Positions 32,784 through 40,784 of a stretch of 64,000 nucleotides of DNA are shown piece by piece (positions within the stretch are counted from its first letter, which is position 1; every line of letters starts with the position of its first letter). This stretch comes from an uncultured Clostridia bacterium. GTDB taxonomy: Bacteria > Bacillota > Clostridia > Oscillospirales > Acutalibacteraceae. Below the pieces are notes generated by a model. That model was not told the DNA's origin. It worked only from the letters and a program-made list of their open reading frames with translations, and did no database searches. The position numbers were made by a program, and so were the translations under genes. The DNA lies in the NCBI GenBank assembly GCA_947625785.1, contig CANQPS010000012.1, positions 1-64,000 on the forward strand, in the 5' to 3' direction.

Positions 32784-33096
32784 TCAGGCTTTTATTACAG
32801 CAGCCAGAGATATGGCTGCTTTAGGGGAACGCAATCAAAGACTGCGTGAGAAGCTTGAACAGATGTATAAAAACTTGACAACGGCTTTGGATACTCCCGC
32901 AGGACATGAAATCGAAATAACAGGCGAAAATGTATTGCTTGAACCTATTGATGATATGAGCAAGGTAATCGATTTCACTTCCAAAACTTTGAATCTTATC
33001 ATTGGTCAAAATGGCGTACAAGGCAGATACTATGATAAGCTATTTGATGAGTATGAAGAGCTGGATAGTATTATAAGAAACAAGAAAACTAATTAA
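32764..33096 (+). CDS. WXG100-like/T7SS small helical protein
   Basis: A 110-residue helical protein (AFITAARDMAALGERNQRLR, then KLEQMYKNLTTALDTP) with a short beta-rich middle (HEIEITGENVLLEP) and a C-terminal helix. It lacks a clear WxG but has the length and context of ESX-like proteins and lies directly before two of them. AAGGAGG ends 8 bases before ATG 32764, inside the TPR gene's 3' end. Confidence 0.6.
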   Translation: MGIHLNDQAFITAARDMAALGERNQRLREKLEQMYKNLTTALDTPAGHEIEITGENVLLEPIDDMSKVIDFTSKTLNLIIGQNGVQGRYYDKLFDEYEELDSIIRNKKTN

Positions 33097-33110
33097 GGAG
33101 GAAAACTACA

Positions 33111-33479
33111 ATGGCAATGGGTTCAACAGGCAAAGTGATTATCAACGACGAAATGCAGAAGGCAAAGGGTGTTTGCTCTAACTTTCGTGGAACAGTGGCA
33201 TCATTTTTAAATGATCTTGACTCTACCGTAAGCACACTTCTTTCTTCAGGTTTCCAGGGAGAAGCTGCTAATGGTTTCAAAGAATTTTATGAAAAGAATG
33301 TAAAGGCTTTTCTTGATACGAACGGAACGTTCGACAAGTACATGGCAATGTTTGATAAAGAGGGCGATGGTCTCTTTGACAGCATTGAAAAGGCACTTAT
33401 TTCAACGCAGGAAAGCCTTGATCCTGCTCTGGGACAGAACAACAGAAGTGTTGGACAGAGTTCAGCAGAGCAGGCTTGA
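33111..33479 (+). CDS. WXG100-family secreted protein (FQG variant)
   Basis: A 122-residue ESX-like protein: two helices around the turn SSGFQGEAANGFKEFYEKN (residues 43-61), where the usual WxG is FQG, and the C-terminal YxxxD/E-type region is loose. A flexible tail (QNNRSVGQSSAEQA) follows. Proteins of this family are the small substrates and cofactors of T7SS and normally pair as dimers; the next gene is the natural partner. TAAGGAGGAAAACTACA gives a strong start, suiting high expression. Confidence 0.82.
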   Translation: MAMGSTGKVIINDEMQKAKGVCSNFRGTVASFLNDLDSTVSTLLSSGFQGEAANGFKEFYEKNVKAFLDTNGTFDKYMAMFDKEGDGLFDSIEKALISTQESLDPALGQNNRSVGQSSAEQA

Positions 33480-33506
33480 TAATATCAGAAGGGAGCATAT
33501 GCAATT

Positions 33507-33824
33507 ATGGCAATGTTAGTAGATAACGAAAAAATGGAATCAGCAGTAAGTTCTATCCAAACTGCTTCAACTAACTTCAAATCAAAGGCAACAGCTTTTA
33601 TCGCAGATCTTACAGCAGCACTTTCAACATTTGAAGGTGAAACAAAAGACGCACTTATTCAGTCAAAAATTGGAACATCAGGTTCTGAAACAGAAGGCAC
33701 ACTGGCTTATTTCGTTGAAAAACAGATTCCGGATCTTCTTAATGGTCTTGCAAAACTGTTAGAAGGAAACAGAAATACCATTGAAAAGAGCGATCAGCAG
33801 CTTGCAGAAGCTATCAGAGGATAA
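33507..33824 (+). CDS. WXG100-family secreted protein (FEG variant)
   Basis: A 105-residue ESX-like protein with ALSTFEGETKDAL (residues 39-51) in place of WxG and the two-helix hairpin pattern (MESAVSSIQTASTNFKSKAT; LLNGLAKLLEGNRNTIEKS). It probably dimerises with the FQG protein directly upstream. A stable hairpin follows 58 bases after its stop, which may protect this end of the message or reduce read-through into the ATPase genes. Confidence 0.82.
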   Translation: MAMLVDNEKMESAVSSIQTASTNFKSKATAFIADLTAALSTFEGETKDALIQSKIGTSGSETEGTLAYFVEKQIPDLLNGLAKLLEGNRNTIEKSDQQLAEAIRG

Positions 33825-33881
33825 TCCTGCTATATAAACTGTATTTTTATAATGCGACCAAGCGGTATAAGCTAATACACA

Positions 33882-33914
33882 GGCACAGTCATTCTACTGT
33901 GCAATGACTGTGCC
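33882..33914 (+). terminator. Strong stem-loop inside the T7SS operon
   Basis: GGCACAGTCATT (33882-33893) and AATGACTGTGCC (33903-33914) form a perfect 12-bp stem with a 9-base loop, then CAAATGTATTTTT. The T-run is separated by seven bases, so it may be a partial terminator or an mRNA processing/stability element dividing WXG100 genes from the ATPase genes. Confidence 0.6.
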
Positions 33915-33939
33915 CAAATGTATTTTTGGAGGTATCAAT

Positions 33940-35334
33940 ATGGATGATATGGAAATAACCTATTATGATGCACATGTTAAAGCCCATGAGCGACATATAC
34001 TGCTTCAGTGGCTCGAAGATGCAAAAACAGAAAAAATTAAGAAGCTAAAAGAAGAAAAGATTGCTACACCAATCCAAAAGGTAGTTGTCCCTTCCCCTAA
34101 AATTACAGAGGATGCAATTTCTTACAGTCAGGTATTTGATAATCCTGATCTCGATGTAAGCAGTAGATTAATCATAGGAAAAACACAAAAAAGTATTTCT
34201 TATATGCCAACCATTGATCTTGTAGCTGTTCCCGGTATCAGTAAGGATAAAACAGTAATTCCTGATGGAATTGGGGAATACAAAACAACAATCACAAATC
34301 AGATGTTTAGTGAAATTAAGATCGCTGATATTCCTGTTTATAATAACTCGATTGATACAGAAATAAAAATTAATACTAAAGTATTTGAGGGAATAAAGAC
34401 CGTTGGAATGGACAGCCCTGAATATTCTGATCTTTCAGAGCCATTTGCTGTTCCTGATTTTTTTTCAATCAGCTTAATAAAATCAACAGTTCCGACAACA
34501 GTTAAACCTGATGGAGTATTATCTGTAAAAATACCTACTACCACTTTATTAAACAATAACTTGTTTGCTGGAATAATTCCACAAACAGGTATAGATACAA
34601 AAATACCTGCTAAAGAAAAATTAGTCTTCAATGCAGATCTTATACAATCAATTAATTTGGAAAAAATATCTGTTCCGGAACAACCGAAAAATACAGATAT
34701 TCATATAGATCATGAATTACCATCAATTGTTTCCCCTATTCCTGTTTCTGTCATACCGAAAAAAACAGTATTTGAGACACAGCTTGCCATCGAGAACGGT
34801 GATAACTCCTCACTCCCAATTGTAAATATCCCAGAATCTGTGGTTGTTGGTACCTTAGACCTTTCATCAACAAATAATCCTACATTTGATGATATAAAGC
34901 TCCCCGCTCAATCTGAAATACAAGATTTCATTTCTGATATTAAAATGCCGGAGGTACAATTACCAGATTATTCTGTTCCGGAAAAAAGTCATATTCCGGA
35001 ATTTGAAACAGATGCAGTTTTAACATTTACTGCACCAAAAGTTAATATTTCTACTTCATCCGTAAAAATATCAAATGATATAAAGAAACCTGAAAAGATT
35101 GAACCTCCAAAAGTTTATATTGGGGAAATACCACATTTGACTTTTGCAAAACCCGCTGAGGTTTCGATACATACTCCTTCAGTTCCGATTACAAACGAAA
35201 CGGCAAAATCTGTTTCTGAACTGTCATTTAATCTTCCAAAGGTTTCTATAAGTGGAATAAAAACATTAATACCGAAAAACAATGATATATTGGAAATTCT
35301 TGAAAATGAAATAAATATGCAAAACAATTCTTGA
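33940..35334 (+). CDS. Long Pro/Ile/Val-rich disordered protein of the T7SS locus
   Basis: A 464-residue protein. The first 45 residues are helical and charged (YDAHVKAHERHILLQWLEDA). The rest is built from short alternating segments of hydrophobic residues and proline (VVVPSPKI, DIPVYNNS, IKMPEVQLPDYSVPEKSHIP, PKVNISTSS), with no signal peptide or membrane helix. Such repeats suggest an extended, largely disordered polypeptide. I do not recognise the family. Lying between the WXG100 pair and EssC, it may be a secreted substrate or an assembly scaffold. ATG 33940 follows TTGGAGGTATCAAT; earlier GTG codons fall in the hairpin. Confidence 0.65.
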   Translation: MDDMEITYYDAHVKAHERHILLQWLEDAKTEKIKKLKEEKIATPIQKVVVPSPKITEDAISYSQVFDNPDLDVSSRLIIGKTQKSISYMPTIDLVAVPGISKDKTVIPDGIGEYKTTITNQMFSEIKIADIPVYNNSIDTEIKINTKVFEGIKTVGMDSPEYSDLSEPFAVPDFFSISLIKSTVPTTVKPDGVLSVKIPTTTLLNNNLFAGIIPQTGIDTKIPAKEKLVFNADLIQSINLEKISVPEQPKNTDIHIDHELPSIVSPIPVSVIPKKTVFETQLAIENGDNSSLPIVNIPESVVVGTLDLSSTNNPTFDDIKLPAQSEIQDFISDIKMPEVQLPDYSVPEKSHIPEFETDAVLTFTAPKVNISTSSVKISNDIKKPEKIEPPKVYIGEIPHLTFAKPAEVSIHTPSVPITNETAKSVSELSFNLPKVSISGIKTLIPKNNDILEILENEINMQNNS

Positions 35335-35345
35335 GGTAACTGAGC

Positions 35346-38300
35346 ATGAAAAACAATGAGTTATTATTAACGGTTTTATTTAAACAAGATCAATATCAGA
35401 TGTCGCTTCTTATGAACAAGGATATTACCCTAAGGGCTATGCTTGAGGCTTTATACTATGGTCTTAAGAATCATGATAGTACTCATTTTGATATGTTTAA
35501 ATCCTACGCAAAAAAATATAAAGAACTGGTAGTTCAATACCGTGCAAGGGATGAATTGAACTTCATTTCTGTAAAAGACAGTATTGATATGAAATTATTT
35601 GAGCTTGGAATAGTAACAACAAGTTGTTTAATTATTCCAAGTGATTCCAAAGTAAAGCTGACACCTCTATTCAATAATTATGATATGCCGGCTTTGCTTG
35701 ATAAATCAAAACTTGAATACAATATTAGCACACGAAGAATCGCTGTGGCAGAACCTTCGGTAATAGATATTATTCCGCCAGGAGAATTACCGGGAAAGCA
35801 AAAAAGAAAATATCTCGATATTATTATTCCAACAGTTATATCAATGGGTACTCTTTTTGCTGCTCGTTCTCTTTTGGCACTTTTTAGGGATGATCCATCA
35901 GGTTTTTCAATGCTTGCAATGATGATGACAACATCGGTATCTACGATGGTAACCCAAACCTACAACTATGTAAAGCAGGGCAAAGATAACGAAAAATCCA
36001 TTGAAGAATGGAAAAGCAATTATGAAAAATATTTGACCAGAATATGGGATAGAATACAGGACTGGCAAAAAAGTGATATTAACTACCTTCGCACAACTTA
36101 TCCTGATATCGACGAGCTTTTTATAAATACAGCCGAATTAAACAGAGCTATTTTTGCAAGATCTCAGAATGACTCGGATTTTATGAAAATATCATTAGGA
36201 AAATCCAAACAAGTCGAGCCTATGTTTGAAATAAAGAATGAAAAGAAGGATCAGATTTTTTATGACATAGGCTACATAATACACAAAGATGATGAGGACT
36301 GTAGAATAGAAATTATTCTGCCAAAAACTAAGAAAAAGAAAGGCTCTACAGCAACTGCAAAACCCACAGACGGACTTCTTGTTGACCTTGCCTATAACCT
36401 TTCTACAAAAACATTTCGTTATCTGAATGCAGAAAAAGAAGGAGAGTTACCTCCGCTTATTCTTGATTTAAAGAATTGTGGCGCTTTGGGCATAATTGAA
36501 AAACAATTCAGGTATTCTGAAAACTTTATAGAACACATTGTTTTCGAGCTTGCATATTATCATACACCTGAAGATCTACAGTTTGTCTTTTTCTTTAATA
36601 AGGAAGATAATGAGATTGCAAGGATAAATCATATACAGAATTATAAAAATCTTCCGCACACCAATGAATTGTTTGAAGATGCATCTCAATTCGTATTTGA
36701 CAAAGATAGTGCTGCTGTTGCATTTGGAAAGTTGCAGGCGATAATGAGTGAACGAACAAAGGAATCCGAAGAAGATGAGGAGAACAAAGGCAAAGCTGAA
36801 CAGTTTACTCAAATAGTATGCATTGTCTTTGATGATTATGATATTAAAGAAACAGGTTTTTCAAAGTATTTACCCAAACCTCCCGTTGAGGGCGAACCAT
36901 ATGTTAATCAGAATGGTCTGACTTTCATTTTTGTAAGCCGGGATGTTGCAAAACTGCCAAGATATTGCGGACATATTATTGAAGTAACAGACGATACTGA
37001 ATCTCATGCAAAAGTAAGCGATAGATATAATGTATTATCAAGAGAAACACTAAATAGCTTGAGTAAATCCGGCACAAGAAGAGAAGGCAAAACAAGCAAT
37101 ATTGAGAATCTTATCGATTATAAGAAATTCAGAAATGAACTAATATTCTATGATAAAAGCAAGGCAGAAGGAGTAAGGATACAAACTGCTTATAAAGATT
37201 CGTTCCGAAGATTAAGTGCAATATATTATAGAAGAATAGCAGAAAATGGTAATGTACCATCAATGGTTACTTTGTTTGAACTGTATAATTATACACCGGA
37301 TATGATTATGCAGAACATTATCCGTGAAAAAATACTGGATAATTGGAGCAATAGTGATGTCACAAGAAATCTATCAGTACCTATAGGAAAGAATGAGCAC
37401 GGTATTGTCAGTTTGGATCTATATGAAAAAGCTGATGGTCCCCATATGCTTGTTGCCGGAACAACCGGTTCAGGTAAATCAGAAACAATAATCACCTATT
37501 TGATTGGGTTGTGTATGAAATATTCTCCTACCTATCTGAATCTTATGCTTGTAGATATGAAGGGCGGCGGATTCTCGAATCGATTGAGAACACTTCCCCA
37601 TTGTGTGGGTGTAGTAGATGATACAGCTGGTGAGAGCGAAGGCATTTCAGCAGTTTATATGCTCAGGCGTTTTCTTGAAGTGCTGAATGCGGAAATCAAG
37701 AAAAGGAAAATATTACTTAACGACTTCGGAGTAGATAATGTTGATGCTTATATAAGAGCTGAACGAGTTATCACACAAATATTGAACGGTGATACTAATC
37801 CTGATTTACTAAAAGCACTAAACAAAGGGCAAATAAAGAAACTTCAATTCTTTAAAGAAACCGGAACAAAACCTGACACGCTATCACATCTTGTATTGGT
37901 TGTAGACGAATTTACTGAATTAAAGCGTTTTAGCAGTGAAAGTGATGATATTGATTTTATTGCAGAAATAACAACAATAGCAAGAGTGGGTCGTACATTA
38001 GGATTTCATATTATATTGGTATCACAGAACATTGAGGGTGCTATAACCGAAGATATACGCATTAACTCAAAATCCCGTATCTGTTTGAAGGTTGCAACTC
38101 GTACAGCTTCGAAGGAAATGCTTGATGGCCGTCCGGATGCAGCATCTCCAACTATGCCCGGAAACGGACGAGCGTATCTTCTCGTTGGTACAGGTACTAA
38201 GTTTATGTACTTTCAGTCTGCATATACAGGTGCAAACAAGGACGAAAAAATAGAGCCTATAGTTACTGTAACAAAAGTCAATCCATGCGGGAATCACGAA

Positions 38301-38510
38301 AGGGACTATTACATTTCTACCCGTAACAATGACAGAGTAAGAAGTGCGTCCAAGAATGTTAATGAACATGATACGCAGTTGAGTTATATTGTACAAACTA
38401 TTGAAACAATTAAAACCGCCAATGACGGAGAATCATGTTTCAGAAACCCAAGGATAATTTTTAAAGATCCGCTTAAATCAGTTTACCCGGATCCTACGGA
38501 GTGGAGGTGA
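35346..38510 (+). CDS. EssC-type T7SS ATPase, N-terminal and first ATPase part
   Basis: A 1054-residue FtsK/SpoIIIE-type protein, the motor of type VII secretion. Residues 1-130 form a ubiquitin/FHA-like cytosolic domain (LLLTVLFKQDQYQMSLLMN), two membrane helices lie near 155-205 (DIIIPTVISMGTLFAARSLL; MLAMMMTTSVSTMV), then a DUF-like region, and one FtsK ATPase with Walker A AGTTGSGKSET near 706 and Walker B LVLVVDEFTEL near 852. Firmicutes EssC usually carries two or three ATPase domains in about 1450 residues; here the chain ends after the first and the rest is the next gene, as in mycobacterial EccCa/EccCb. Confidence 0.87.
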   Translation: MKNNELLLTVLFKQDQYQMSLLMNKDITLRAMLEALYYGLKNHDSTHFDMFKSYAKKYKELVVQYRARDELNFISVKDSIDMKLFELGIVTTSCLIIPSDSKVKLTPLFNNYDMPALLDKSKLEYNISTRRIAVAEPSVIDIIPPGELPGKQKRKYLDIIIPTVISMGTLFAARSLLALFRDDPSGFSMLAMMMTTSVSTMVTQTYNYVKQGKDNEKSIEEWKSNYEKYLTRIWDRIQDWQKSDINYLRTTYPDIDELFINTAELNRAIFARSQNDSDFMKISLGKSKQVEPMFEIKNEKKDQIFYDIGYIIHKDDEDCRIEIILPKTKKKKGSTATAKPTDGLLVDLAYNLSTKTFRYLNAEKEGELPPLILDLKNCGALGIIEKQFRYSENFIEHIVFELAYYHTPEDLQFVFFFNKEDNEIARINHIQNYKNLPHTNELFEDASQFVFDKDSAAVAFGKLQAIMSERTKESEEDEENKGKAEQFTQIVCIVFDDYDIKETGFSKYLPKPPVEGEPYVNQNGLTFIFVSRDVAKLPRYCGHIIEVTDDTESHAKVSDRYNVLSRETLNSLSKSGTRREGKTSNIENLIDYKKFRNELIFYDKSKAEGVRIQTAYKDSFRRLSAIYYRRIAENGNVPSMVTLFELYNYTPDMIMQNIIREKILDNWSNSDVTRNLSVPIGKNEHGIVSLDLYEKADGPHMLVAGTTGSGKSETIITYLIGLCMKYSPTYLNLMLVDMKGGGFSNRLRTLPHCVGVVDDTAGESEGISAVYMLRRFLEVLNAEIKKRKILLNDFGVDNVDAYIRAERVITQILNGDTNPDLLKALNKGQIKKLQFFKETGTKPDTLSHLVLVVDEFTELKRFSSESDDIDFIAEITTIARVGRTLGFHIILVSQNIEGAITEDIRINSKSRICLKVATRTASKEMLDGRPDAASPTMPGNGRAYLLVGTGTKFMYFQSAYTGANKDEKIEPIVTVTKVNPCGNHERDYYISTRNNDRVRSASKNVNEHDTQLSYIVQTIETIKTANDGESCFRNPRIIFKDPLKSVYPDPTEWR

Positions 38511-38518
38511 ATGGTAGA

Positions 38519-40213
38519 ATGATAAAAAAAGAGATGCTATGTGTTCTCGGTCGTCAAGATATACCTGTTATACAAGAGCAGCCCGATTTTATTGCAGACC
38601 TTTTGCAGACAAACATTTTGATGTTTGGTTCTGCAATGAGTGGAAAAACAAATTTGCTTAAACTACTGATCACTATTTTGCATAAGCAGTACAGAGAGAC
38701 GGACGAACAGATTTTTATTCTAGATTTTGGAGGAGCTTTGTCTGAATTTGAAAGTCTTCCCCTTGTAGCTGCCTATTTTGATAATGCAAACGAAGAGTAT
38801 GTAAAAAGAGTCTTTAAACTGGTTGAGGATCAACTCAAGGAAAATATAACAGCACTGAAAGGAAAAAATTATATTTCTGTCAACGATAATCAGCCAATAC
38901 ATACAACATTGTTGATTGATAATGTTAATGCCTTTTTGGATGAACCGAGATATTCAATGTATCAGGAAAAGCTTGCAAAGCTATGTCGTGATGGTCTATC
39001 AAAAGGTATCACAATAGTAATGACAGCAAGTTCCACCAAAGGACTTGGATCATATATGAATAGCTTCAAACAAAAAATTGCTCTTGAAATGCCTGCGGAT
39101 AGCTATACCGATATTTTCAGCAATAAGGTAATACCGGTAGGAAATAATCCGGGACATGGGTATGCTAATGTTACTGTTGTTCCTAAAAACATAAAATCAA
39201 CATTTCCACTGCAAAGTGCTTATGAGCTTCAGCTGAATATTGCGGATAATATTACAGAACCTAAATTCTATAAAAACGCCCACAGAGTATTTGAAAACAG
39301 AAGTGTAAAAAAGTACAAACGATTTCCTGAAACACTTACCGAGATTGAATTCAACAGGTTTGTTGAAGGTATCACATTGACTGATGACAAGTCATATGTT
39401 GGTCTGGATTATACTGATTGCAAACCCTATGAAGTTGATTTTGATTCAACCAAAGTAATTGCAATCTATGGTAAAAAGGAATTTGGTAAAACAAATCTAT
39501 TGAGAAGACTGGTAAAACCGCTTGTATCCTCTGAAAAATATCATTTTGTGTTCTTTGATGACGGAAGAGAACAACTAAAAAACATATCCGAAGTTTTACC
39601 AAAGAACGGAAGAAATGTATATATTCAAGGATATGCCGAAGGTGTGCTAAAAACAAAAACAGGAGCAGAAAATATAGTAAAGCTTTCTCCAATTCAGCTT
39701 TTTGTTAAACATATCCATGAGTATTATATGGATCTTTCAGGAATTAGAAGAATGAGTAATCTTGTTTTGAACGATATCTTTGGCACAGGCGTTGTTATAG
39801 GTTCATATGCGAGTGAAAGTGTACGGACAAATACAGTATTTGTTTTACAAAGTAAATTTCTATATGTTAACTCCCCTGCTGCTAAAATTTTCATGGAGAT
39901 TATTTTACCTTCCCTCGCAGCCAGAGCTGAGGAAAACAATTGGATATTTATTTTCTCTGATGTTAAAAGCATAAGCGACAGTGATAACAGAGATAATTTT
40001 AATTCTTGTATTGAAACAGCATTCTTACTTGACAGTATTGCAGAATTTGTTTCAGAGAGAGGTCAAAAGTCGATATTCGGCAATATGGATGTCAAGAGCC
40101 TTAAAGAAGAATATGCAAGGTGTGAAATTGGTGATGGATACGCTTATTCGATTGAAAAAGATGATTTGAAAAAAATAAAGTTTATTAAAGATGAGGTGGG
40201 ATATTATGGCTGA
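38519..40213 (+). CDS. EssC-type T7SS ATPase, second and third ATPase part
   Basis: A 564-residue protein with two more degenerate FtsK-like domains. The first has LMFGSAMSGKTNLLKLL (Walker A near 45) and TTLLIDNVNAFL (Walker B-like near 133); the second has IYGKKEFGKTNLLRRL (near 315), with weaker motifs. These correspond to ATPase 2 and 3 of EssC/EccC, which bind substrates and regulate the first. ATG 38519 follows GGAGG (38503-38507), which lies in the 3' end of the first ATPase gene. The 3' end overlaps the next WXG100 gene. Confidence 0.83.
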   Translation: MIKKEMLCVLGRQDIPVIQEQPDFIADLLQTNILMFGSAMSGKTNLLKLLITILHKQYRETDEQIFILDFGGALSEFESLPLVAAYFDNANEEYVKRVFKLVEDQLKENITALKGKNYISVNDNQPIHTTLLIDNVNAFLDEPRYSMYQEKLAKLCRDGLSKGITIVMTASSTKGLGSYMNSFKQKIALEMPADSYTDIFSNKVIPVGNNPGHGYANVTVVPKNIKSTFPLQSAYELQLNIADNITEPKFYKNAHRVFENRSVKKYKRFPETLTEIEFNRFVEGITLTDDKSYVGLDYTDCKPYEVDFDSTKVIAIYGKKEFGKTNLLRRLVKPLVSSEKYHFVFFDDGREQLKNISEVLPKNGRNVYIQGYAEGVLKTKTGAENIVKLSPIQLFVKHIHEYYMDLSGIRRMSNLVLNDIFGTGVVIGSYASESVRTNTVFVLQSKFLYVNSPAAKIFMEIILPSLAARAEENNWIFIFSDVKSISDSDNRDNFNSCIETAFLLDSIAEFVSERGQKSIFGNMDVKSLKEEYARCEIGDGYAYSIEKDDLKKIKFIKDEVGYYG

Positions 40214-40604
40214 ATCAAAATTTGTCAGGGCTGACATAGGAAAACTTGAAAGCTTTGTATCAGAAAGTGCCGAGGCAATCAGAGAGTTTGGAGCAATCAG
40301 AAACGAATTTGATCGAATAAACAAGACTCTTCTTTCTCAATGGGAAGGAAGCGGAAAAAATGCTTACAAAGAAATTTCTGATCATATTACAGAAAAGATA
40401 GGCAGTATAAAAGATATTCTTGATGTAATCAACGATAAGGTTCTAAAGGATGTAATCGAGCAATATCATTCCATCGATAAAGAGTTAGCTGAGTATAACA
40501 GACATGCAGGAGATCCTGATGAACAAGGTGCAGCGGTAAGTGCTGTATCTAATTCCACATCAACGGCTGTAAACACTATTAACAGTGCAGTTGGAAGCAA
40601 CTGA
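40206..40604 (+). CDS. WXG100-family protein (WEG)
   Basis: A 132-residue ESX-like protein with the true tryptophan form: LSQWEGSGKNAYKEI (about residues 42-56) between two long helices (LESFVSESAEAIREFG; IKDILDVINDKVLKDV), then a Ser/Thr/Asn-rich tail. Unlike the pair upstream it lies behind the ATPase genes. ATG 40206 has GAGGTGGG upstream and overlaps the ATPase stop by 8 bases, so translation is coupled. It is a likely substrate or machine component. Confidence 0.85.
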   Translation: MAESKFVRADIGKLESFVSESAEAIREFGAIRNEFDRINKTLLSQWEGSGKNAYKEISDHITEKIGSIKDILDVINDKVLKDVIEQYHSIDKELAEYNRHAGDPDEQGAAVSAVSNSTSTAVNTINSAVGSN

Positions 40605-40634
40605 TTGGAAATACTGGTTTAAAGGAGGATAAAA

Positions 40635-40784
40635 ATGGAAAAGAGAGGAACTGGAATATTCGGTCAAATGAAAAGTGAGGATACAAGTCGAAGTTTTGAC
40701 TATATTACCCCTGTCGATGAATCAGATCAGAATACAATTTATAAGCTATTATTTGAAGAGTACGATGAGGAGAATAAGTCATGA
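40635..40784 (+). CDS. 49-residue acidic peptide
   Basis: ATG 40635 lies five bases after AAAGGAGGA and opens a 49-codon frame (MEKRGTGIFGQMKSED, DYITPVDESDQNTIYKLLF) ending at TGA 40784, which overlaps the kinase ATG as ATGA. The strong ribosome site and coupling to the kinase argue that it is real. It has no transmembrane segment. A small regulator or linker of the kinase is possible. Confidence 0.7.
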   Translation: MEKRGTGIFGQMKSEDTSRSFDYITPVDESDQNTIYKLLFEEYDEENKS

